Source: DASUGC01 sp035606665 (GTDB lineage: Bacteria; Acidobacteriota; Vicinamibacteria; Vicinamibacterales; SCN-69-37). Taken from it: a DNA stretch of 64,000 nt. Positions 9,179-15,788 of the stretch are shown one piece after another. The notes beneath the pieces are model-generated. The model searched no databases. It saw nothing but the letters and a program-made list of their open reading frames with translations, and was not told the origin of the DNA. Within the stretch, counting starts at the first letter, position 1; every line of letters begins with the position of its first letter. The DNA lies in contig DATNEY010000009.1 of assembly GCA_035606665.1 (NCBI GenBank), positions 248,001-312,000 of the forward strand, given 5' to 3'. Both the position numbers and the translations under genes were made by a program.

Positions 9179-10236
9179 TGCGAGACATGTCCACTCGTCG
9201 TCCGTACCACGCCAAGGCCGCGATAGCGGCGTCACTCGTCGCCGCGACGCTTCTGCTGACGCGTTGCGCCGGTGTCACGACCGACGTTCCCGCCGGGCCG
9301 GCCGTCGTTGCGGGACAACAGAGCCCGGCGGCGGAGCCGATGGCGCTGCCGAATCGGGATGGGTCGCTGAAGTTCCTGGCGTTTGGCGACTCCGGTACCG
9401 GTGAACCGGAGCAATTCCAGCTGGCCGCACAGATGACAACGCTGCATGCCCGCTTTCCGTTCGAGATGGCGATTCTCCTCGGTGACAACATCTACGGGAC
9501 GCAGCGCCCGCAGGACTTCCGGAACAAGTTCGAAGTGCCGTACAAGCCGCTGATCGACGCGGGCGTGAAGTTCTATGCCTCGCTCGGCAATCACGATGCC
9601 ATCGAGCAGCGCTTTCAGGGCTACTTCAACATGGAGTCGAAGCGTTACTACACGTTCAAGGCCCCGAAGGGCGATGTGCGGTTCTTCGCGCTGGAAAGCA
9701 GCAACCCGGTTCCGGAGCAGATCAAGTGGGTCGAGGAGCAGCTCAAAGGCGCCACCGATCCCTGGAAGATCGCGTTTTTCCATCATCCTCTCTACTCTTC
9801 GGCGCGCGGACATGGATCGACCGTGGATCTGAGAGACACGCTCGCGCCGCTGTTCGTCCGGTACAACGTGAGCGTCGTGTTCAGCGGGCACGACCACGTG
9901 TATGAACGGGTCAAGCCGCAGAACGGCGTCGCTTACTTCGTGGTGGGATCCGCAGGGAAACTGAGGCCGAACGATCTCAATCGCAGGTCATCCTTCTTCG
10001 CGGCGGGCTTCGACACCGATCTGGCGTTTCTGGCCGCGGAGATCGTCGACGACAAGATGTACTTCCAGGCGATCTCGCGTACCGGCCGCATCGTCGATTC
10101 CGGCGTGATTATCCGGCGGCAAGCGACAGGCGCCGGCGCGGCACCACCGCAGGCTCGGGCTCCTGCTTCGGCTTGGCGTTTTCCCAGTCTTCTTCAAACA
10201 CCTGCAGCAGCCGCCGGGCAATCCGCGCATCGGTGA
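9178..10236 (+). CDS. Secreted calcineurin-like metallophosphoesterase
   Basis: A 352-residue protein starting at the ATG that overlaps the upstream TGA (GTG at 9175 and ATG at 9187 are alternatives). It has an N-terminal hydrophobic segment ending at TRCAG, a possible lipoprotein site. All motifs of the metallophosphoesterase fold are present in order: FGDSGTG, LLGDNIYG, LGNHDAIE, FFHHPLYS and FSGHDHVYER, so it should bind two metals and hydrolyse a phosphoester outside the cytoplasm, in the manner of purple acid phosphatases. The last roughly 43 residues are Ala/Pro/Gln-rich and overlap the 3' end of the convergent phospholipase-D gene by 128 bases. That tail looks like read-through rather than part of the fold. 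Confidence 0.85.
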   Translation: MRDMSTRRPYHAKAAIAASLVAATLLLTRCAGVTTDVPAGPAVVAGQQSPAAEPMALPNRDGSLKFLAFGDSGTGEPEQFQLAAQMTTLHARFPFEMAILLGDNIYGTQRPQDFRNKFEVPYKPLIDAGVKFYASLGNHDAIEQRFQGYFNMESKRYYTFKAPKGDVRFFALESSNPVPEQIKWVEEQLKGATDPWKIAFFHHPLYSSARGHGSTVDLRDTLAPLFVRYNVSVVFSGHDHVYERVKPQNGVAYFVVGSAGKLRPNDLNRRSSFFAAGFDTDLAFLAAEIVDDKMYFQAISRTGRIVDSGVIIRRQATGAGAAPPQARAPASAWRFPSLLQTPAAAAGQSAHR

Positions 10237-11005
10237 CGATCACGCCGACTTCGCGCCGCTTGTCCAATTCGGCACGGCGAAGGCTCTGACTGCCGACGAA
10301 TGCGCGCGTGCCGTCGCGGACCATCGCGCGGGCGTGCAGGCGGTTCTTGAGTTTGCGCAGGCCCAGGCCGTCCGGTGCACGTTTCTGCACCTTCCCGATG
10401 ACCCGGACTTCGACGCCGGCCTTTATCCGGTCGGCGATCAGTTTCATCATCCGGGGATCGGAGAGACCGAGGTCGTACAGGCACAGCGACTTCTTTGCAC
10501 CCTTGATGAACGCCTCGAGGACGTCGCGGGCGTTTTCCGGGCTGACCACAAGCCGGTTGTCGGTCGGCGTGTACGGCTGCCGGTTGGCGTCGGCCTCAAT
10601 CAGGTCGCTGGCCGCCTTGAGCAGACGCGAGTCCTTGCCGATGAGCCCGAAACTCCGGCTCCGTTCCATGTCCAGATGCGTGAAGTTGCATCCGAGAATG
10701 AACAGCACGTTGTCGACGATCATCAATTTGCCGTGGTACCGGACGAACTCGTCCGTCGTTCGCGACACGGTCACGCCGGCGTCGAGCAGCCGCTGTTCGA
10801 GCTTGCGAAGCCGCTTCTCGCCACCCTTGTTCGTATTCGCGATCAATGCGCTCACGGACACCCCGCGTTCGACGGCCTTGGCCAGCGCTTCTTCGACTTC
10901 GGCCAGGTCGAATCTGAACACGACGATGTAGATGGCCTTCGTCGCGCGCCTGATCGCGTTGAGCAACGGTGTGATGCCGTCCTCGGGCTGAACGAGGAGC
11001 TTCAT
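10109..11005 (-). CDS. Phospholipase D-like (HKD) protein
   Basis: A 298-residue cytoplasmic protein starting MKLLVQPEDG; the ATG forms ATGA with the stop of the upstream membrane gene. Two HKD repeats are visible. The first is HGKLMIVD (His91, Lys93, Asp98), the second HARAMVRD (His224, Arg226, Asp231), followed by FVGSQS. The second site has Arg where Lys is normal. Proteins of this superfamily hydrolyse or transfer phosphodiester bonds through a phospho-histidine intermediate; cardiolipin synthases and nucleases are members. No membrane helix or signal peptide is present, which argues against a classic cardiolipin synthase. It is coupled to a DUF4956-like membrane protein that could recruit it to the membrane. 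Confidence 0.8.
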   Translation of the reverse strand: MKLLVQPEDGITPLLNAIRRATKAIYIVVFRFDLAEVEEALAKAVERGVSVSALIANTNKGGEKRLRKLEQRLLDAGVTVSRTTDEFVRYHGKLMIVDNVLFILGCNFTHLDMERSRSFGLIGKDSRLLKAASDLIEADANRQPYTPTDNRLVVSPENARDVLEAFIKGAKKSLCLYDLGLSDPRMMKLIADRIKAGVEVRVIGKVQKRAPDGLGLRKLKNRLHARAMVRDGTRAFVGSQSLRRAELDKRREVGVIVTDARIARRLLQVFEEDWENAKPKQEPEPAVVPRRRLSLAAG

Positions 11006-11760
11006 TTGTCCTTCTTCTTCTTCTCGTCCCATTCGATGCCGATGTGGCCGTTGGGATCGAGCGCGGCAATGGCTTTCGAGATTGCGTCGGTCTTCATGTC
11101 GGCGGGCATCTTCACGTCGTAGCCGATCTGATCGTCGGCAATCTTCCGCAGCTCCCACGTCAGTTCGTGGCGCCTAAGTACCGCTTCCACCTGCTTGCGA
11201 AGATCATCCGTGTCCTCGCCCGCCTTCACCGACAGCATGAAGTGTTTCTCGGACTGCGGTTCGAACGACTCGATGACCCACAGTGCCAGCGCGATGAAGG
11301 CCGTTGAAAAGGCCGCGAGAAGATACAGCCCGACACCGGCCGCCAGGCCGACAGCCAGCGTGCACAACATGACGACGGCGTCCTTGGGGTCGTCAATCTT
11401 GGAGCGGTACCGGATGAGGTTCGCCGCACCGACGATGCCGAATGCGCGCGCCAGACTCGCTCCCACGACGAGCATGATGACGGCGCCGACAACGGAGAGG
11501 AGGATCTGAGTCTGAACGACGGCGGTCGTGCGCGGTGGAGTCCCGCGCCGCCGGGGCCTCAACGCGAGCACGGCGCCGAGAGCACAGGCAAGCGGCAGGC
11601 GCACGAGCGCGCTCAGCAGGTCGTTCACCGCCGCTTCAGGATCGACCATAGGCTGGGCCGTCTGCGGCGGTGGCGGCACCTGCGCGATGGGTGCGACGCT
11701 CCCGAGCAGGAGAAGAGTCGCTACGAACACAGCGAATGCGGAGCGGGAAACAGTCATCAT
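11002..11760 (-). CDS. DUF4956/MgtC-like integral membrane protein
   Basis: About 252 residues from the MM start. It has a hydrophobic N-terminus that could be a signal or anchor (FAVFVATLLLLGSVAPIAQV), a Pro-rich stretch, then four membrane helices (about residues 60-175). The conserved loop NLIRYRSKIDDPKDAVVMLC between helices is typical of the DUF4956/MgtC-like fold. A soluble C-terminal domain of about 85 residues follows and ends in a Lys-rich tail (EKKKKDK). Such proteins are often linked to polyphosphate or polymer metabolism, but no reaction is known. It overlaps the phospholipase-D-like gene by 4 bases, so they form an operon. Confidence 0.65.
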   Translation of the reverse strand: MMTVSRSAFAVFVATLLLLGSVAPIAQVPPPPQTAQPMVDPEAAVNDLLSALVRLPLACALGAVLALRPRRRGTPPRTTAVVQTQILLSVVGAVIMLVVGASLARAFGIVGAANLIRYRSKIDDPKDAVVMLCTLAVGLAAGVGLYLLAAFSTAFIALALWVIESFEPQSEKHFMLSVKAGEDTDDLRKQVEAVLRRHELTWELRKIADDQIGYDVKMPADMKTDAISKAIAALDPNGHIGIEWDEKKKKDK

Positions 11761-11950
11761 TTGACAGGTCAGCCAAGTACACGCTGCAAGCTCAGGGCCA
11801 TGCTCCACCCCCCGCTCCGGTGTGGCTGCGCGGGTAAAGTTCTGCCAATCGTGAGCACCGTACTTCTCACTTGCTCCGGGACATCAGGGCTGCCGCACGA
11901 TCTCTTACGTGCGATGACTGTGGTACTCGCCTTGCTCATGCTGACAGGGA

Positions 11951-12940
11951 ATGAATCTCTCACGCGTTGTTGTCACGGCGCACGTCACCCTGGCTGCCTT
12001 TGCCATGGCGTCGGGTGCCTGTGCGCCAAAGATGCAGGCGCGTGTTGATGCCGTCCAGGCCGGGCCGGACACGCGGGAGCTGTGGCAGGAACCCACGAAC
12101 ATCGCGAGCCGCGATCTCTTCAACGGTGTCGGCGGCGCCGCGCTCGCTCCGCAGGGCGATCGTTTTCAGTTCGTGTCACGGGATACGACGGGTGCGAGTC
12201 CCGGCTTCGACGTGACGGATGCGCAGGGACGCAAGTGGGATGTGAAGCTCGGTGTCGAGGCCCAGCCGGAGGTCGTGGTGTCGCGTCTCTTATGGGCCGT
12301 AGGATTCCATCAACCACCGGTGTACTACGTGAAGAGCTGGACACTGACAGGCGGTGGCGAATTTGCCGGCCCTCAACAAGGAGGCCGCTTCCGGCTCGAC
12401 CGATCGGACCGAAAGGTCCTCGAGGAGTGGTCCTGGTACAAGAATCCATTCGTCGGTTCGCGGCCGTACGCGGTCCTGATTGCCGCCAACGTTCTCGTCA
12501 ACAACTGGGACTTCAAGTCCACGAATAACAAGCTCTACCAACTGACGGAGCCGGTGAACGGCGTTCGCCGCCAGTACGTAGTGCGCGACCTCGGCGCATC
12601 GCTGGGCAAATCGTCGTACCCGGACATGTTCAAGATCGTCGGTCTGGATCGCCTTGGTGGCGGCACGAAGAGCGACATCGAGGGCTTCGAAGGACAGGAC
12701 TTTGTCCTCGAGGTCGAGGGTGACCGCGTGAAGTTCGACTACGACGGCAGCCGCAACGAGCTCCTGAAGTCGGTGAAGGTCGCGGACGTCAAGTGGGCCT
12801 GCGATCTGTTTGCCCGCCTCTCAGAGGCCCAGTTACGTGACGCTTTCCGCGCTGCGGCGTACGACCCCGCCATCACCGCCAGGTACGTGAGGAAACTCCA
12901 GCAGAAGATTGCGCAGGGCCAGGCACTCGCGGCCAGGTAG
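11951..12940 (+). CDS. Exported protein with kinase-like motif pattern
   Basis: A 329-residue protein with an N-terminal export signal and a Cys at residue 24 (ASGACAP) that could be lipidated. No family name is known to me. The residue pattern resembles atypical kinases (HipA, CotH, Fam20-like). A beta-strand pair ends in Lys99 (KWDVKLG) and a helix with Glu103/Glu107 follows. A catalytic-loop-like NNWDFKSTNN carries Asp187, Lys189 and Asn192/193, and a metal-binding-like VRDLGASLG carries Asp213. The first half also has a PPVYYVKSW hinge. That reading is by pattern only. The 190 bases upstream hold no gene; the Shine-Dalgarno sequence is poor, so the start is moderately certain. Confidence 0.6.
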   Translation: MNLSRVVVTAHVTLAAFAMASGACAPKMQARVDAVQAGPDTRELWQEPTNIASRDLFNGVGGAALAPQGDRFQFVSRDTTGASPGFDVTDAQGRKWDVKLGVEAQPEVVVSRLLWAVGFHQPPVYYVKSWTLTGGGEFAGPQQGGRFRLDRSDRKVLEEWSWYKNPFVGSRPYAVLIAANVLVNNWDFKSTNNKLYQLTEPVNGVRRQYVVRDLGASLGKSSYPDMFKIVGLDRLGGGTKSDIEGFEGQDFVLEVEGDRVKFDYDGSRNELLKSVKVADVKWACDLFARLSEAQLRDAFRAAAYDPAITARYVRKLQQKIAQGQALAAR

Positions 12941-12966
12941 TTCCCGTCCTATGATGTCGGCACGCT

Positions 12967-14142
12967 ATGGGCGTGACCGCATCGTTCCAGCCATCACCGG
13001 CCGATCGTTTTACGTTTGGTCTCTGGACCGTCGGCAATCGAGGGGCCGATCCATTCGGTCTGCCGACCCGGCCGGTGCTCGACCCAGTCGACTCGGTTCG
13101 CAGACTGGGCGAGATCGGCGCCTTCGGCGTCAATCTTCACGACAACGATCTCGTTCCGATTGACCCGGCGCCCGCCGAACGCGATCGAATCGTCCGCGCC
13201 TTCAAGGCGGCCCTCGCCGAATCCGGTCTCGTCGTCCCGATGGCGACGACGAATCTCTTTACGGATCCCGCATTTCGCGACGGCGCGTTCACGGCGAACG
13301 ATCCGGCAGTGCGCGCCTACGCGCTGCAAAAGACCCTTTCAGCCATCGATCTCGGCGCAGAGCTGGGCGCGAAGACGTACGTCTTCTGGGGCGGCCGCGA
13401 GGGCGCCGAAGTGGACGCGGCCAAGGACCCGGTGGAAGCGATCAAGCGCTTCCGCCATGCGATGAACTTTTGCTGCGAGTACGTCCGCGATCGGAAGTAC
13501 GACATGCGCTTCGCTCTCGAGGCCAAGCCCAATGAGCCGCGCGGCGACCTCTACTTCGCAACAACGGCCAGCTATCTCGCCTTCATTGAAACACTCGATC
13601 ATCCCGGCATGGTCGGCGTCAATCCTGAGGTCGCGCACGAGAACATGGCCGGCCTCAACTTCCTGCACGTTGTCGCGCAGGCCGTCGAGGCAGGCAAGCT
13701 GTTCCACATCGATCTGAACGACCAGAAGTTCGGGCGCTTCGATCAGGATCTGCGGTTCGGATCCGAGTCGATCAAGACGCTTTTCTTCGTCGTGAAGCTG
13801 CTGGAGGAGTCCGGCTACGACGGCCCCAGGCATTTCGACGCGCATGCGTACCGGACCGAGAACGCCGAAGGCGTCTGGGACTTCGCCCGAGGGTGCATGC
13901 GCACCTACCTCATCCTCAAGGACAAGGCGCGGCGCTTCGCCGACGATCGAGAGATTCAGGCGCTACTGGCGGAGATTCGAGCCGGCGATGCCGAGACCGA
14001 GGCGCTTCTGGTGCCGTACTCAGCCGATGCCCTCAGCCGTCTGCGCGCTCACAACTTCGACCGTGCAAAGCTCGCGTCGCGGCCTTTGCCGTACGAGCGG
14101 CTGGATCAGCTGGTGATCGATCTGCTCCTCGGCGTTCGGTGA
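12967..14142 (+). CDS. xylA: Xylose isomerase
   Basis: A 391-residue enzyme that interconverts D-xylose and D-xylulose, the first step of xylose catabolism in the cytoplasm. The sequence is the short actinobacterial-type (class I) form: RFTFGLWTVGNRGADPFG at the N-terminus, GVNLHDND with the catalytic His, YVFWGGREGAE, the metal-binding EAKPNEPRGD, NPEVAHENMAGLNF, HIDLNDQ and RHFDAHAYRT. Length is usual for this class. It faces xylulokinase across a short bidirectional terminator, so the two steps of the pathway are transcribed convergently rather than as one operon. Confidence 0.96.
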   Translation: MGVTASFQPSPADRFTFGLWTVGNRGADPFGLPTRPVLDPVDSVRRLGEIGAFGVNLHDNDLVPIDPAPAERDRIVRAFKAALAESGLVVPMATTNLFTDPAFRDGAFTANDPAVRAYALQKTLSAIDLGAELGAKTYVFWGGREGAEVDAAKDPVEAIKRFRHAMNFCCEYVRDRKYDMRFALEAKPNEPRGDLYFATTASYLAFIETLDHPGMVGVNPEVAHENMAGLNFLHVVAQAVEAGKLFHIDLNDQKFGRFDQDLRFGSESIKTLFFVVKLLEESGYDGPRHFDAHAYRTENAEGVWDFARGCMRTYLILKDKARRFADDREIQALLAEIRAGDAETEALLVPYSADALSRLRAHNFDRAKLASRPLPYERLDQLVIDLLLGVR

Positions 14143-14153
14143 TTGGGTTTTCG

Positions 14154-14209
14154 ACTTGTAGGGCCAAGCTCGGCTTCCTCCGGTTCTCCGCCTACATGGC
14201 CCTACAAGT
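14154..14209. terminator. Bidirectional hairpin between xylA and xylB
   Basis: ACTTGTAGGGCCA and its exact complement TGGCCCTACAAGT form a perfect 13-bp stem separated by 30 bases. It fills the gap between two converging genes and ends two bases before the xylB stop codon. It could end transcripts from both sides. The long loop (itself C/T-rich with GGCTTCC and CGGTTCTCCG) and the TAGGGCC arms resemble the REP-type hairpins found elsewhere in this window. Confidence 0.6.
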
Positions 14210-14210
14210 T

Positions 14211-15788
14211 TCAAACGCTCTTTAGAGCATTCTTCTCTGCATCCGCGTAGCGTCGTCTCAGATCTATGTACACCGCTGTCGCATCCGCTCGTGGCGTCAC
14301 GCGCCAGGCGGGATCGGGATCGGTGAAGCCTGCGACAACATCTTCCCAGCCGATCGGCGATCCGGATGCGCGCGCGTCGGCATGCCACGCCCGGAGCGCG
14401 GCGCCGAGCGCGGCGGCGTTACCGGCGCGCGATCGAATCACCTCGGCGCCGAAGACGTCAGCCATCACCTGCAGCACGTCACGATTGCCGGAGGCACCGC
14501 CCATGGCATAGATGACGGCGGGTCCGGCCTCCATCATCCACAAGGTGTGATTCGCCATCGCCATCATCTGGGCTTCGATGATCGCGCGCACGTTCCCGGG
14601 CGCGTCGTCTTCCCGCAGCGATACGCGCCGGACGCCGGGCTCGAGCACGTGCGGCGTGATCTCGGGATCGAACCATGGCAGCATGATCGCGCCGCCGTTG
14701 CCGGGCGGCGTCGATCGAAGCGCGACGGAGAACGCCGCCCAGTTCATGCCGTAGGCATCCCGGACGCGCTCGCGCGCCAGCGATCCGTTCTTGAAAACCG
14801 TCGTCCCCATGTACTCGCCGGTGGGGGAGGCTGAGACGTAGCCGATGCCCGCGTCGTGAATCCGCGGCTCACGCATCATGCCGCAGACCGTGTCGCTCGT
14901 GCCGAGCGAGATCCCCAGCTGGCCTTCACGGACGAGACCGGTGCCGATGAGACTGCACGGGTTGTCGCCCGACCACACCGCGACCCGGGCGGCGGGAAGA
15001 CCGTAACGGTCACGCCAGTATCTGGCGAGCGTGCCGGCAATCGTCCACGATGGCCGGACGGGCGGCAGCCGCCATGCAAGCTCCGGCGCCGTCGCGTTGA
15101 CCGCTGCCGGCCACCACTCCCGCGTCGTGAGGCTCATCAGATTCATTCCGGAACCGTCGCCGGCGTCGATTGGTGCGTCCGTGCCTGACAGTAGCGACGC
15201 ATGAAACGACGAGACGAGATGAACGCGCGTTGTCCGCGCGTAGCCGGCGGGATCGTGCTTCGCGAACGCGCGAATCTGCGGACCGGTGAAGCGTTCGAAC
15301 GCCCGGGATCCCGTGTTGCGCGCGAGCGCCTGCGCGCCGCCGACACCGGCCTCGATCTCCTCGCACTCGCGCGTGGTGCTCGAGTCCATCCAGACGGGAG
15401 CGAGCTCGCGGGCAAACGTGTCTGTAAGTTGATGAGCGAGCTGACGATCCGGTCGCGTTGCCGTGAGCGCGGCCGGCCAGCGTTCGTTCAGGTACAGGCT
15501 GCCATGCTGCTGCGCCGATCCAGAGATCGCGGCGAGCCGGGACATCGGCTCGCGATACTCGGCGACGAGCCGCGCCAGCATCAGATCGAGCGCCTCGATC
15601 CACATCAGCGGCGGAGCGGTGACGACCCTGGGATCGTCGCCGCGGATGACGCCGTGATCCGTTCCGTACTGTGGAAGCTCGGCCGCGTAGTTCAGCGAGA
15701 CCTCCGCGATGACTCCGCGGGCGCTCGCGTCTATCAGTGTGGCGGTCAGGCTCTGCGTACTGGCATCGAGGCCCAGGTACACGCTCAT
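14211..15788 (-). CDS. xylB: Xylulokinase (FGGY carbohydrate kinase)
   Basis: A 525-residue kinase that phosphorylates D-xylulose with ATP, feeding the pentose phosphate pathway. The start MSVYLGLDAS is chosen because it begins the canonical ATPase-fold strand (GLDASTQSLTATLID) and forms ATGA with the stop of the GH3 gene. Conserved FGGY-family features are the phosphate loops GDNPCSLIG and SLGTSDTVCG, the C-terminal YAMGGASGNRDVLQVMADVF block and NAAALGAALRA. Together with xylA across the terminator and the upstream GH3 glycosidase it forms a xyloside-to-xylulose-5-phosphate module. Related kinases act on other sugars, but the neighbours favour xylulose. Confidence 0.93.
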   Translation of the reverse strand: MSVYLGLDASTQSLTATLIDASARGVIAEVSLNYAAELPQYGTDHGVIRGDDPRVVTAPPLMWIEALDLMLARLVAEYREPMSRLAAISGSAQQHGSLYLNERWPAALTATRPDRQLAHQLTDTFARELAPVWMDSSTTRECEEIEAGVGGAQALARNTGSRAFERFTGPQIRAFAKHDPAGYARTTRVHLVSSFHASLLSGTDAPIDAGDGSGMNLMSLTTREWWPAAVNATAPELAWRLPPVRPSWTIAGTLARYWRDRYGLPAARVAVWSGDNPCSLIGTGLVREGQLGISLGTSDTVCGMMREPRIHDAGIGYVSASPTGEYMGTTVFKNGSLARERVRDAYGMNWAAFSVALRSTPPGNGGAIMLPWFDPEITPHVLEPGVRRVSLREDDAPGNVRAIIEAQMMAMANHTLWMMEAGPAVIYAMGGASGNRDVLQVMADVFGAEVIRSRAGNAAALGAALRAWHADARASGSPIGWEDVVAGFTDPDPAWRVTPRADATAVYIDLRRRYADAEKNALKSV

